The notes: generated from the letters alone by a model not told the origin. 64,000 nucleotides of DNA from an uncultured Pseudoteredinibacter sp. (GCF_947502065.1 NZ_CANMYE010000005.1:1-64000), one strand, 5' to 3'; shown: positions 53,668 to 63,409, counted from the first letter of the stretch. Translations and numbers: made by a program.

Positions 53668-55827
53668 TTATAGATTAGACCAAGACACCGTTAAACCATA
53701 AGTTCTTGGTAAACCAGGAAGAGGGAAGGCACCGAATGGAGCGATTTGATAATTGTGGATGTAGTATTCTTCATCCAAGGCATTATTTACCCAAGCCGCA
53801 ACTTCCCATTGCTCATCTTCACTCATATACGCAAGGCGCATGTTGGTTAGCTCATAGCTCGGTATCGCAGAGTATTCGAAGTTCTCGATATCTTGATAGG
53901 CTTTATCTTTCGAAATGTATTCAATACGGCCATTAATAGCGCCGCCTATGGAAAGATCTTTTTCGTATACTGCGGCTAAGCTGAAGGCATTCTTTGGTGC
54001 GTTGCGAAGATTATTGCCTTCATGCTGCGCAAGGTTGCCATCTAACTCTTTATACTCAGTATCTAAGTAGGCATAAGTCGCTGAAAGCTGTAAGTTATCC
54101 GTAGCAGCTAAAGTTAATTCTAGCTCTAAACCACGAGATTCCGCTTCACCAGCATTCTTGGTAACCAGTGGCGGTACGGAACAGCCACCGCAGTCGAAAG
54201 TTTGTAGAACTTGTAGGTTTTCATAATCAACATTGAACAAAGCAGCGTTCAAACGCACTCTGTCATCCAGTAGCATCGACTTCAAACCAATCTCTAGGTT
54301 TAATGCTTCCTCTTCATCGAAAGGTGTTTTAGCGGCAATCTCGGTTGCCACTACGCCATCAAAGCCGCCACTTTTAAAACCGGTGGCCGCACTAAAATAC
54401 AGCATGCTGCTATCATTTAGGTGATAGTTAACAATAAGCTTAGGTGTAACTGCCGACCAGGTTTCTGTTTCGGCAACATTATAAGGCTCGCTAACATAAG
54501 CTGTACCTGGGGTGCCGATATTACTGAAGTCTTTTTCCTCACGGGTATAACGAAGACCTAGGGTTAAATATAAATCTTCCGTTATGCTGTAGGTGCCTTG
54601 GGTGAAAAGCGCCACACTTGAGGTTTCATTTCTTTGATCCGCCGAAGCGGTAACTAACGCAGCCGCAGGCAGTACTGTACTAAAGAATTCGCCACCTTCT
54701 AGGCGATGGGTTTTTTCATTGTTTAGATAAACACCTGCCTGCCATTTTAAGTTATCGCTATCACCGGCAATGCGTAACTCTTGGCTGAGCATTTCGGTGT
54801 TTTCATCCATAAAGTTATTCAGCGTTAAATAAGCAAAGGTTTGCGGGCCAACACCCAGTAGGTAGTTATCAAAACCAGCATTACCTTCACGATAAGCCGT
54901 GATAGACGTTAAGGTGCCGATTTCTAGATCCCAATCTACTTTCAAGGAAATACCCTTGGTATCGGAATCTTGAAACCCTGGGTCTTCCAAATGGTTTTGG
55001 TGGAAACCTACTTCGGGCATGGCGGCTAAGGTTTGGCCGATTAAGCCGTATTCACGTGATGGTCTGGTGCCCACACCGGTTCTTTTATCGGTCGCATAAT
55101 CCAATGTCAGCATCGCTTCAAAATTGGATTCCGGTGCATAATGAAGCTGGGCTCTTACGCTATCGCTGTTAACGTCCATCGTCTTTACGCTAGGATCAAC
55201 AACACTTTCCATGTATGGATCGCGATCTTTTTTGCTGAAAGTTACTTTTGCGCTAAGGTCATCGCTTAAAGGGCCGCTGATAAGCCCGCGATAGCTGCGT
55301 TGGGATAAATTGCCTACGCCTAACTCAAGATTAACGGTAAACTCGTCCGCTGGTTTTTTAGAGCTTAAGTTAATTGCACCACCGATAGCATTTTTGCCCC
55401 ACAGTGTTCCCTGTGGGCCACGCAATACTTCAATGCTCGCCAAATCAAATATTTCTGTTGCGGCGCCAGCGCTACGGTTGATGTAAACACCATCTAGAAA
55501 AACCGCTACGGAAGATTCACCGTTGGCTGCGCCATCACCGTTACTACCAATGCCTCGAATAAACAGCTGCGGCTGGCTCGCAGTAAAGTTACCCATGCTA
55601 AAGCCAGGCGTACGAAGGGAGATGCCCTTCATATCATCGATACCAGTTTGCTTAATAAACTCTTCCGATAAAGCCGTAACCGCCACAGGCACATCTTGCA
55701 GATCTTGGCTGCGCTTTTGTGCAGTAACGATGACTTCTTCTAGGGCTTGGGCTTGTACATACGTTGTGTTGGCTAAGGCTATTGCTGCGCTAAGGCATAG
55801 GCAGCTTGATACAGTGATGGCTTTCAT
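53668..55827 (-). CDS. TonB-dependent outer-membrane receptor
   Basis: 719 residues. The signal peptide ends near 'TTYVQAQA'. 'LEEVIVTAQKRSQDLQDVPVAVTAL' is the TonB-box/plug start; 'LFIRGIGSNGDGAANGESSVAVFLDGVY' and 'IEVLRGPQGTLWGKNAIGG' are plug motifs. The beta-barrel follows with 'YFSAATGFKSGGFDG' and a C-terminal 'YGLTVSWSNL'. It belongs to the same broad class as the receptor at 21006, but the two clearly differ. Divergent from an AraC regulator, its likely controller. Ligand unknown. Confidence 0.92.
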   Translation of the reverse strand: MKAITVSSCLCLSAAIALANTTYVQAQALEEVIVTAQKRSQDLQDVPVAVTALSEEFIKQTGIDDMKGISLRTPGFSMGNFTASQPQLFIRGIGSNGDGAANGESSVAVFLDGVYINRSAGAATEIFDLASIEVLRGPQGTLWGKNAIGGAINLSSKKPADEFTVNLELGVGNLSQRSYRGLISGPLSDDLSAKVTFSKKDRDPYMESVVDPSVKTMDVNSDSVRAQLHYAPESNFEAMLTLDYATDKRTGVGTRPSREYGLIGQTLAAMPEVGFHQNHLEDPGFQDSDTKGISLKVDWDLEIGTLTSITAYREGNAGFDNYLLGVGPQTFAYLTLNNFMDENTEMLSQELRIAGDSDNLKWQAGVYLNNEKTHRLEGGEFFSTVLPAAALVTASADQRNETSSVALFTQGTYSITEDLYLTLGLRYTREEKDFSNIGTPGTAYVSEPYNVAETETWSAVTPKLIVNYHLNDSSMLYFSAATGFKSGGFDGVVATEIAAKTPFDEEEALNLEIGLKSMLLDDRVRLNAALFNVDYENLQVLQTFDCGGCSVPPLVTKNAGEAESRGLELELTLAATDNLQLSATYAYLDTEYKELDGNLAQHEGNNLRNAPKNAFSLAAVYEKDLSIGGAINGRIEYISKDKAYQDIENFEYSAIPSYELTNMRLAYMSEDEQWEVAAWVNNALDEEYYIHNYQIAPFGAFPLPGLPRTYGLTVSWSNL

Positions 55828-56043
55828 TCGCGGTGCTCCACTTTATTTCTATTGTTTTAGTGGGTGGCCATTATCCAGCCAATTGACTTACGCGCTTGCG
55901 AATTTACGACAAAAAACACCACTGGCCCTAGCATGTTGTAAGGCGGTCTTTATACTAGGCAATATGGGCAGGACTACTAACTGCGTCAGTGAAAGCTGAC
56001 TTAAACCGCTTAGGTAGTGAATTAAGAACATGAAAAAAAGACA

Positions 56044-57057
56044 ATGAATAAGCACTGGACGGTACAAGTCAGTTATTTCAAAACGCTGTTAAATACGGCT
56101 AATAAACTAGGGCTTGATAGCGAAGCTCTGGTTGCCCAGTGTGGTTTGAAGGAACAAGACATAGCCGATGCCGATAAACATGTGCCACTCAGTGCTTTAC
56201 TCTCCTTATTTCAGCAAATTGATCAGCAAGCGAACAACCCTAATATTGGTTTAACTTTTGGCATGAGCACCAGCCCAAGCTCATTTGGTTTACTTGGAGT
56301 ATTAGTCGGTTGCTGTGAAAGTTTTGCCCAAGCCTTCGAGACGATGATTCCAATTCGCAGAGTGCTGATGCATACCGGCACTTCTAAGGTTCAATATCAC
56401 GAAGATACCACCAGCTTTGAATGGCAGCCGCTTTCGCCTGAGCTAATGCAAGATCGCTACCTTGCCGATGCTATTTTATCTGGCTGGGTGAATCTGGGGC
56501 GCAAAAGCTACCAGGATAATTTTACCCCCATCAAAGCGCAGCTCCATTACCCAGAGCCTGACAATTTAGAGGCTCTACATAAAGTTTTTGGTGAGAACAT
56601 CGTTTTTAATCAGCCTAAGATAAAGCTGACCTTCCGTAACGAAGACGCCCTACACACCGATAAACCAAGCAACCCCCGTTTAGTTGATCAAATATCCCAA
56701 CTGGCCGAAAGCCGCCTGCGTTACAAAAAAGATTCCATGTGGAATAGCCTGCAGGTTCGTCGCTTTATCATTCAAGAGCTACCTAATGGCAACGCCAATA
56801 TAAAATCAGTGGCAAAGCTGATGCATATGAATGAACGCACATTGCAACGCCACCTACAGGCGGAAGGCAGTAGCTTTCAAAAGCTGCTTAATGAAGTAAG
56901 ACTGGATATTTCCCAGAAGCTACTTAAGAATCAGGAATTCCCAATAACCAATATCGCCTTATTATTGGGCTATCGGGAAAACAGTGGCTTTACCAACGCT
57001 TTTCGCAAATGGACCGATATTTCTCCTAGCGAATATCGCAGTAGACAGCTAGCTTAA
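56044..57057 (+). CDS. AraC-family transcriptional regulator
   Basis: 337 residues. Arabinose-binding-like N-terminal domain ('NTANKLGLDSEALVAQCGLKEQDI', 'SPSSFGLLGVLVGCCESFAQAFETM') and a C-terminal AraC domain ('VAKLMHMNERTLQRHLQAEGSSFQKLL', 'ITNIALLLGYRENSGFTNAFRKWTDISPSEYR'). Divergent from the TonB receptor gene with ~215 bases between. Confidence 0.9.
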   Translation: MNKHWTVQVSYFKTLLNTANKLGLDSEALVAQCGLKEQDIADADKHVPLSALLSLFQQIDQQANNPNIGLTFGMSTSPSSFGLLGVLVGCCESFAQAFETMIPIRRVLMHTGTSKVQYHEDTTSFEWQPLSPELMQDRYLADAILSGWVNLGRKSYQDNFTPIKAQLHYPEPDNLEALHKVFGENIVFNQPKIKLTFRNEDALHTDKPSNPRLVDQISQLAESRLRYKKDSMWNSLQVRRFIIQELPNGNANIKSVAKLMHMNERTLQRHLQAEGSSFQKLLNEVRLDISQKLLKNQEFPITNIALLLGYRENSGFTNAFRKWTDISPSEYRSRQLA

Positions 57058-57077
57058 AGTTCTAGAACGAGAGGAGC

Positions 57078-57383
57078 CTAGCTCTGCGAGTCATATTCCC
57101 TGAGCACCGTCGCTACTCTAATTCTATAGTAATCAAATAGCTCTTCTTTTCCTTTTTTCTGAGCGGACTGATGCTTAAGATTAGCCTTCCACTCTTTAAT
57201 GGCTGATTCATTCTCCCAGTAAGATAATGAAAGATATTTCTCTGGTTCAACCAAGCTTTGGAAGCGCTCTACAGAGATAAATCCTTCTATTCTCTCCAAT
57301 GACTTCTTTAATACTTCTGCCAGATCAAGATAGCTGGCCATAGCACCCGCTTTTGGTTTAACTTCAAATAGTACGGCGATCAT
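57078..57383 (-). CDS. Antibiotic biosynthesis monooxygenase (ABM) family protein
   Basis: 101 residues forming one ferredoxin-like alpha/beta module: 'IAVLFEVKPKAGAMASYLDLAEVL', 'EGFISVERFQSLVEPEKYLSLSYWENESAIKEW'. Family members are small cofactor-free oxygenases or haem-degrading enzymes, but many have no known role. Lies 5 bases after the NIPSNAP gene, so they form a two-gene operon. Confidence 0.83.
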   Translation of the reverse strand: MIAVLFEVKPKAGAMASYLDLAEVLKKSLERIEGFISVERFQSLVEPEKYLSLSYWENESAIKEWKANLKHQSAQKKGKEELFDYYRIRVATVLREYDSQS

Positions 57384-57388
57384 AAGGC

Positions 57389-57721
57389 CTAGACCTTTTT
57401 CTGAAGTTGATAGGTGGAGGGAATTACCTTTAGAAAGCTTCGCTTTTCACTAAATATGAACTTCTCTTTACTGGCAAAATCAAAATTACTTTTACCTGTT
57501 TCAGATTCCTTCAGTACAGATCTATATCGCTCATAGTCCGCAAGGGAATCGAAAGATATCAAACCATAAGCAATATTATTTGTCCCTTCATGAGGGGCAA
57601 AATAACCGACTAACTCGCCTCCGCATTGTGGAATAATCTCTGCCCAATTATTGGCGTAATCTTCAAAAAGTCTAATTTTGTTTGGATCTATCTGGTATTC
57701 AATAAAACAGGTAATTTTCAA
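57389..57721 (-). CDS. NIPSNAP-family protein
   Basis: 110 residues. 'ITCFIEYQIDPNKIRLFEDYANNWAEIIPQCGG' and 'GYFAPHEGTNNIAYGLISFDSLADYERYR' are the usual NIPSNAP pattern (ferredoxin-like dimeric barrel related to ABM domains). Function unknown. First gene of the operon with the ABM gene, divergent from an ArsR-type regulator. Confidence 0.85.
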   Translation of the reverse strand: MKITCFIEYQIDPNKIRLFEDYANNWAEIIPQCGGELVGYFAPHEGTNNIAYGLISFDSLADYERYRSVLKESETGKSNFDFASKEKFIFSEKRSFLKVIPSTYQLQKKV

Positions 57722-57854
57722 AACAGTTGCCTCTTTGTTAGTTTTTAGGCACTTTACTTACTAAACCTAGCGAATACTTCGATAGCCATCGAACTAATTG
57801 CTGTAGAATCAATAGCTACAGAACAGACAGCCATAAGACTATAGAGACCTTAAC

Positions 57855-58529
57855 GTGGAACCCAATATTGCAACTATAGGAAGTCTCGTTGGCGATCAGG
57901 CCAGATCAAAAATGCTTATTGCATTAATGGGGGGCAAAGCTCTAACAGCAACCGAGCTTGCACTAGAGGCCGATATAAGTGCTCAAACTGCCAGCAGCCA
58001 TCTAGCAAAGCTTGTTGAAGGTGGTTTGCTTGTTGTTCGAAAACAGGGGCGTCATCGATACTTTCAGTTGAGAGGCGAAGAGGTAGCCGGGTTAATTGAG
58101 AATATGTTTAATATCAGCAGCTCTCTCTCTGAAGAGTCGGTCTTTACAGGCCCCAAGGATAAAAATCTGAGAGCCTCACGTATCTGCTACGACCACATGG
58201 CAGGGAAGCTCGCTACACAACTCTATGAATCATTAGTCGATAAACAATTCATAAAAGATAACATATCAGAATCAACATTAAGCGAGGAAGGAAAACAGTT
58301 CTTTCTCGATCTCGGCGCCGACCTAAGCGAAGTATCTGGCCTTAAAAGACCGCTGTGTAAACCTTGCTTAGATTGGAGCGAGCGTAAAAGTCATCTGGCC
58401 GGTAGCATTGGCAAATGGGTACTTAGCGATGTTATACAACGAAAATGGGCTGCGCGAGATTTAAACTCGAGAGCGCTGCGCTTTAGCGATGATGGTCTCA
58501 AGGCGTTCAAGAAAAGATATGGACTGTAA
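57855..58529 (+). CDS. ArsR-family winged-helix regulator with C-terminal extension
   Basis: 224 residues from a GTG start. The N-terminal ~95 residues are ArsR-like: 'ARSKMLIALMGGKALTATELALEADISAQTASSHLAKLVEGGLLVVRKQGRHRYFQL'. The C-terminal ~125 residues, with 'ASRICYDHMAGKLATQLYESL' and 'RPLCKPCLDWSERKSHLAGSIG' (Cys residues), are typical of the longer ArsR subgroup and may sense a ligand or metal. A 6-bp dyad CTGTAG/CTACAG just upstream could be its operator. Divergent from the NIPSNAP-ABM operon. Confidence 0.87.
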   Translation: MEPNIATIGSLVGDQARSKMLIALMGGKALTATELALEADISAQTASSHLAKLVEGGLLVVRKQGRHRYFQLRGEEVAGLIENMFNISSSLSEESVFTGPKDKNLRASRICYDHMAGKLATQLYESLVDKQFIKDNISESTLSEEGKQFFLDLGADLSEVSGLKRPLCKPCLDWSERKSHLAGSIGKWVLSDVIQRKWAARDLNSRALRFSDDGLKAFKKRYGL

Positions 58530-58544
58530 AAAGCAGCTTACTCA

Positions 58545-59774
58545 TTAAGCTCGCCGCTTTTTAAACGCATAAACCCCTAGGTTTTTAAATACCTTCCAAG
58601 CAGCATACCACTCATTCAAGTTCGCCTTTGGCGACTGGCCTTTTGCGATTCTATCAAACTGGGCTTCGTACCAACTCATATTCAATAAAACCATCTCGTC
58701 TAGTTTTTTGATTCCTGTGGAAAGAGGACGAAGATGGATTGTGTAGCCATTATCGGCCATAGCTTTGTTGGGCAGATCGGGCTCTACTGCAAGAGGGCGT
58801 GCAATACCGATTAAATCGCAAGCTTCTTCGGCTAGAGCGTCATTCATTGCTGATGCTGAGCGAAAACCACCCGTTAATACAACGGGGCTATCGACAGATT
58901 GACGTAGCTCTTTGGCATATTCTAAAAAGTACGCTTCGCGTTTTTTGCTGCTTTCTTTTTGTATTCCATCAGCCATAGCAGGTACTTCATAGGAGCCACC
59001 CGAAACCTCTATAAGATCGATACCCTCTTTGGCTAATGCTTGGGCTACAGTAATGGAATCACCTTCACTGAAGCCGCCATTCATAAAATCAGCGGAATTA
59101 AGCTTTACAGCTACGGGGAAGTTATCGCCCACTTCCTTTCGAATGGCACGATAGATTTCCAGTAGAAAACGCATTCTATTTTCTAAAGGCCCACCCCTTT
59201 GGTCATCCCGCTTATTATGACGGGGCGATAAGAACTGGCTGATTAGATAACCATGGGCCGCGTGAATTTGCACACCCTGAAAACCCACTTGCTTCGCTAA
59301 AGCCGCGCTGTTAGCAAACTGCGCAATCACCTGCCATATTTCATCTTCCTTAAGGGCTCGCGGCTTGTTGAAGTTCAGTTGTAACGAGCCTTCTAGAGCA
59401 ATAGCCGATGGGGCTACTGGCAGTTTTTGTAAAAATTTGGGTGACTGTTTGCCAGGGTGATTCAACTGTGCCCAAAACCGGGTGTCATTTGCCGAGGCTG
59501 CCTGCACCCAAGCCTGATACTTTTCGAGATTACTATGGTCATCTAAGACCGTGTTGCGGGGCTCACCTAAATGTTCCCTATCTACCATGATGTTACCACT
59601 AAGGACTACAGCCGCACCGCCTTGTGCCCAAAGGCTATATAAGGTATTGAGGCCTTCACTAGGGTTATGGTCATGATCAGCTAACTGCTCGCTCATAGCC
59701 GATTTAAAAAATCGGTTTTTTATCATTTGTCCGCAGGGAAGTTCGAAGCTTGATGATAATTCTATCTCACTCAT
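58545..59774 (-). CDS. Old-yellow-enzyme family NADH:flavin oxidoreductase
   Basis: 409 residues. FMN-barrel motifs: 'NRFFKSAMSEQLAD', 'FWAQLNHPGKQSP', substrate-binding His pair in 'GVQIHAAHGYLISQFLSPRHNKR', 'GGPLENRMRF', and a phosphate-binding 'VVLTGGFRS' plus 'DLIGIARPLAVEPDLP'. The C-terminal iron-sulfur/NAD domain of 2,4-dienoyl-CoA reductases is absent, so it is a single-domain ene-reductase with a short tail. Its start overlaps the hydrolase stop by 4 bases (ATGA). Reduction of an unsaturated carbonyl compound is expected; substrate unknown. Confidence 0.88.
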   Translation of the reverse strand: MSEIELSSSFELPCGQMIKNRFFKSAMSEQLADHDHNPSEGLNTLYSLWAQGGAAVVLSGNIMVDREHLGEPRNTVLDDHSNLEKYQAWVQAASANDTRFWAQLNHPGKQSPKFLQKLPVAPSAIALEGSLQLNFNKPRALKEDEIWQVIAQFANSAALAKQVGFQGVQIHAAHGYLISQFLSPRHNKRDDQRGGPLENRMRFLLEIYRAIRKEVGDNFPVAVKLNSADFMNGGFSEGDSITVAQALAKEGIDLIEVSGGSYEVPAMADGIQKESSKKREAYFLEYAKELRQSVDSPVVLTGGFRSASAMNDALAEEACDLIGIARPLAVEPDLPNKAMADNGYTIHLRPLSTGIKKLDEMVLLNMSWYEAQFDRIAKGQSPKANLNEWYAAWKVFKNLGVYAFKKRRA

Positions 59775-60718
59775 TTGTTTTCACTCTCCTCGCATGCAAT
59801 TTGATCCATAAACTCTAAGTAAGCCCCAGCTACATCTTGTGGAGCCTCTACTTGGGGGTAATGACCTATAGCCTCTAACTCTTTTAAATAGTCCAAGCGG
59901 CAAGCCAGCTCTTTATAGCGCTCGACCATATGTTTTCCTGAAACAGGATCAACAGAGCCATTAACTAAGGCCAATGGGGTAGCCGAATCTTGTAGTGGTT
60001 TTAACCAACGTTCGCGATGCTGCTTGCGATCGTTAATATAGGTAATCAAATTGTGGAAAAGGTGCTTGCCGTCATTCTCATTGATTAGCTGCCAAAACAC
60101 CTGCAACTCAAATTCACTGGGTTTGCTTTGTGGACCAAAAACGCTACTGAAGTTTTTCTTAAAGCTAGCGTAACCATTAAAGCGATTTACAAAAGCCCCG
60201 ATAGGGGAGAGCAATAGTTTTTGGGTAAACAATGCTCGATGTGTTTCTGGAAACAAGCCCCCATTTAGAAAACAACAGGATAGGCATTGCCCGCTACCCT
60301 TAGCTTCATATTGGCGCGCCAGCAGCTCTTGGGCCACGGTATCACCATAGTCGTGAGCTAGTATGTGGTATTCCTTCAGCCCAAGCTCATCGATCAACGC
60401 TTCAAACAAATCGGCTTGGCCATGAATGGTGTAGCGGCGTTGATTGGGCTTTTCAGAAAAGCCAAAACCCAACATATCCAAGCTTACTAGGCGGTAATGC
60501 TTATTGAGTGTCTGCCAAATGGGCAGCCAATCCCAGCTGGAAGTAGGGAAGCCATGAATAAGGACAACGGTGGCTTTTTCAGTCTCTATTGATGGGCTAT
60601 CTATTGTAAATATCTGCCTTTTGCAGAGCTGGCGCAGCTGGCCTTTTTGGCGCCAGCTTTCGATGGTATTTGTTATCTTCTCGTCATTTAGCTTCAAGTT
60701 ATCGGTTTTTATCGTCAT
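59771..60718 (-). CDS. Alpha/beta hydrolase, MEST-like
   Basis: 315 residues. Oxyanion-hole 'LIHGFPTSSWDW' (55-), nucleophile elbow 'AHDYGDTVAQELLAR' with Asp123 as nucleophile, as in epoxide hydrolases and dehalogenases, and a C-terminal 'GHYPQVEAP' His. The stretch 'FLNGGLFPETHRALFTQKLL' and 'FGPQSKPSEFELQVFW' closely recalls the eukaryotic imprinted-gene product MEST. Epoxide or ester hydrolysis is expected. Translationally coupled to the downstream old yellow enzyme, divergent from a TetR regulator. Confidence 0.87.
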   Translation of the reverse strand: MTIKTDNLKLNDEKITNTIESWRQKGQLRQLCKRQIFTIDSPSIETEKATVVLIHGFPTSSWDWLPIWQTLNKHYRLVSLDMLGFGFSEKPNQRRYTIHGQADLFEALIDELGLKEYHILAHDYGDTVAQELLARQYEAKGSGQCLSCCFLNGGLFPETHRALFTQKLLLSPIGAFVNRFNGYASFKKNFSSVFGPQSKPSEFELQVFWQLINENDGKHLFHNLITYINDRKQHRERWLKPLQDSATPLALVNGSVDPVSGKHMVERYKELACRLDYLKELEAIGHYPQVEAPQDVAGAYLEFMDQIACEESENK

Positions 60719-60776
60719 TTTCTCGGATTTTATGTAGTTTTAATAGTAGAGAATGTCCTGTCTTGTTGGTCTAGTC

Positions 60777-60814
60777 TAAAACATAAGCGAACTTGACTTC
60801 CAGTTCATGTTTTA
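60777..60814. promoter_or_regulatory. Dyad in the TetR/hydrolase divergent promoter region
   Basis: GAACT (60789-60793) and AGTTC (60802-60806) flank 8 bases. Outer arms TAAAACAT (60777-60784) and ATGTTTTA (60807-60814) are also complementary but sit asymmetrically. A TTGACT at 60794-60799 could be the -35 of the tetR-type gene. This is a plausible TetR-family operator controlling both directions. Confidence 0.45.
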
Positions 60815-60851
60815 TTTAGATTAGATCTTAATACTTGCTAGAAGCTATGTG

Positions 60852-61457
60852 ATGAAAACACTCCCCACCCAAAAACGGGCGCTCGCAAAGCGCGCCGCGC
60901 TGATTCAAGCCGGCCGAGAAAGCTTTGCTAACCGTGGTTACGAGCAGAGCACCGCCAAGGTAATAGCAGAAGATGCCGCCGTGGCGACAGGGACCTTCTA
61001 TCAAAACTTTCAGAACAAAGATGAGTTATTAAGAGTGATCGCCCAGCTTAAGCGCGATGAAATTTTCCACGCCGTACCCGGTTTAGAAACAAAGCAAAGT
61101 CGCTTAGATCCATTGGAGCATTCTACCGAGCTGCTATTTCGCAAGGTTTTGGAAATTGTTTATCACTACCATGAAAGCGAGGCAGAGTTGCACCAGGTGC
61201 TGGAGCAACGCCGATTCATCGACCCCTTGCTTGACGAGATACTGCTAAAATCTGAAGCCGTGTTGGAAGAAAAGGTGCTGGCCTATGTAAAGGCCCACAA
61301 CAAAGAAAACCCGGAAGCCGTGGCTTATAACCTGTTTGCGATGGCGGAAGGTTTAGTCCACCGCCATGTATTCGGCCACCCCCTAAGCAGCAAAGAAGAC
61401 ACCCTAGACTTAGGGGCCAAGATGCTGGCCTGTTATTTCGAGTGCGAGCACCGTTAA
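60852..61457 (+). CDS. TetR-family transcriptional regulator
   Basis: 201 residues from ATG 60852, with an adjacent GTG at 60849. Helix-turn-helix 'RGYEQSTAKVIAEDAAVATGTFYQNFQNKDELLRVIA' is canonical. The C-terminal ligand domain is variable. Divergent from the MEST-like hydrolase/old yellow enzyme operon and 70 bases upstream of an amidohydrolase gene; both are likely targets. Confidence 0.9.
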   Translation: MKTLPTQKRALAKRAALIQAGRESFANRGYEQSTAKVIAEDAAVATGTFYQNFQNKDELLRVIAQLKRDEIFHAVPGLETKQSRLDPLEHSTELLFRKVLEIVYHYHESEAELHQVLEQRRFIDPLLDEILLKSEAVLEEKVLAYVKAHNKENPEAVAYNLFAMAEGLVHRHVFGHPLSSKEDTLDLGAKMLACYFECEHR

Positions 61458-61528
61458 GCAATACTGAAATCGAATACTTTAAGCCTATTTAGTGACAACA
61501 TAAAAAACACTATAAGAAGAGAAATATA

Positions 61529-63409
61529 ATGAGTGAGCAAACTCCAGCCTATGACACCCTAATACAGGGCGCGAAAGTCTTTAACGAAGGTAAAGCCCCC
61601 ATCATCGAAGATGTCGCTATTAAGGATGGACAGATCATAGAGCGCGGTGCCAAGCTTGATAGTACTAAAGCAGCCACCGTCATAAATGCCGAAGGGCAGT
61701 GGTTGATGCCTGGTTTATTCGATATACACACTCATTATGATTTGGAGCTAGAAGTTGCACCTGGGCTACCAGAATCTATCCGTCACGGTACGACATCAGT
61801 AGTTATCGCCAACTGTAGCCTAGGCTTGGCCTTTGGTAACCAAAGAGACGGGCGCAACGACCCGATTGTTGATTGCTTTGCACGGGTAGAAAACCTGCCC
61901 AAATCTATATTGAAAAGCTGCGCCGATAAAGTCGACTGGGAAACACCAGAAGAATACTTAAACCATCTAGATACTTTAAAACTCGGACCTAATGTTGCAA
62001 CCTTGCTACCACATTCTATGTTGCGTATTGATGCAATGGGTTTCGAAGACAGTATTAGTCGTGATCCAAGTGCTAGTGAACTTAGCGCCATGAAAAACAC
62101 CTTGGCCGAAGCTGTCGATCTAGGTTATGTGGGTATGTCCACCGATGCCTTACCCTTTCACTATCTGGCCAGTGCCGCGCACTGTGATAAAACCATTCCC
62201 ACACAGTTTGCCAAGTATGAAGAAATTAAAGAGCTCACCTCGGTGCTGCGAGAAAAAGATGCACTCTGGCAAGCCACACCGCCAAAAGATAGCGCCATAG
62301 GCACACTTAAAACCTTTATGTTGTCCAGCGCCTTCTTCCATGGCAAACCTTTAAAAACCACAGTGGTAGCTGCACTAGATGTATTCAATAACTTCAAAAT
62401 TCTAAAGTTAGGCCGTTTATTATCGCGAGGTTTAAATTCCAAATTACTTAAAGGTGATTTTCATCTGCAAGCCCTGGGGGCACCTTTTAAAACCTGGTCA
62501 GACGGCGCCGTGACACCACTGGCTGAAGAGATTCCAGAGCTACGTCGCTTAAATGAAACCGATTTGGAAGACAAAGAAAGCCGTTTAAAAATCCTTAATG
62601 ACCCAGAGTACATAAAAACCTTTAAAGAGATGTGGCTTAAAGGTAAATCTGGCTTTAATGTCGCCAGGCTAAAGCGAATCATCAACATGGAAGATTACGC
62701 CTTTAACCGCAGTATGGAAGATATGTTCGTAGAACGCTGCCCCATCGAATACTGGCAGGGTAAAGACTTCCAACAGCTATTCGAGAGAGTTCTCGATATA
62801 AAAAGAGGCGTTGAAGTCGCTAGCTTAAGCGATGAAGAAGCCAGCATTGTCGCCAGGGATTTTTTCTGGGTAAGTGACGAGGCTGACTTTGTACTACAAA
62901 CCTTAAGAACCTTTGATCTTGAATTAAGCTGGTGCACCACCACTGCAAACCGCGACCCTAAAACCACTCGCGATTTAATTATGGATCCATTACTAATGCC
63001 CGGCTTTAACGACAGCGGCGCACATCTAAATAATATGGCCTTCTATGATGTAAACCTACGATGCTTACAACTAGCCTCACAAGGTGGCGATACGGATGTT
63101 AGCTATATGGTGAAAAGGCTAAGTAAAGATGCAGCGGATTTATTTGGCGTAGAAGGCGGCAGTATTAATATCGGCGATAAAGCCGACTTGATTTTAATAG
63201 ACCCTAAAGCGCTAAGCAGTTATGACGGTGAAGCCAATATTCAACGTGTTCTACGTGATGAGTATCAACACCATCAACTCGTAAATCGCTCAGATGATGT
63301 GGTACCACTGGTAATGGTGGGTGGCCATATCGCCTGGCAAGATAATAAGCATAGTGAAGCGCTTGGACAGATTCCAATGGGGCGTCTGTTGAGAGCTAAT
63401 AAGGGCTAA
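61529..63409 (+). CDS. Amidohydrolase, N-acyl-D-amino-acid deacylase type
   Basis: 626 residues, cytoplasmic. 'YDTLIQGAKVFNEGKAPIIEDVAIKDGQI' is the beta-sandwich start; metal ligands come from 'LFDIHTHYDLE' (HxH), later His/Glu residues and the catalytic Asp in 'GFNDSGAHLNN'. 'INIGDKADLILIDPK' closes the sandwich. The layout matches D-aminoacylase-like amidohydrolases, but it is ~100 residues longer than classical D-aminoacylases (~490-530), through insertions around 220-420. Substrate unknown. Downstream of and co-oriented with the TetR gene. Confidence 0.85.
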   Translation: MSEQTPAYDTLIQGAKVFNEGKAPIIEDVAIKDGQIIERGAKLDSTKAATVINAEGQWLMPGLFDIHTHYDLELEVAPGLPESIRHGTTSVVIANCSLGLAFGNQRDGRNDPIVDCFARVENLPKSILKSCADKVDWETPEEYLNHLDTLKLGPNVATLLPHSMLRIDAMGFEDSISRDPSASELSAMKNTLAEAVDLGYVGMSTDALPFHYLASAAHCDKTIPTQFAKYEEIKELTSVLREKDALWQATPPKDSAIGTLKTFMLSSAFFHGKPLKTTVVAALDVFNNFKILKLGRLLSRGLNSKLLKGDFHLQALGAPFKTWSDGAVTPLAEEIPELRRLNETDLEDKESRLKILNDPEYIKTFKEMWLKGKSGFNVARLKRIINMEDYAFNRSMEDMFVERCPIEYWQGKDFQQLFERVLDIKRGVEVASLSDEEASIVARDFFWVSDEADFVLQTLRTFDLELSWCTTTANRDPKTTRDLIMDPLLMPGFNDSGAHLNNMAFYDVNLRCLQLASQGGDTDVSYMVKRLSKDAADLFGVEGGSINIGDKADLILIDPKALSSYDGEANIQRVLRDEYQHHQLVNRSDDVVPLVMVGGHIAWQDNKHSEALGQIPMGRLLRANKG

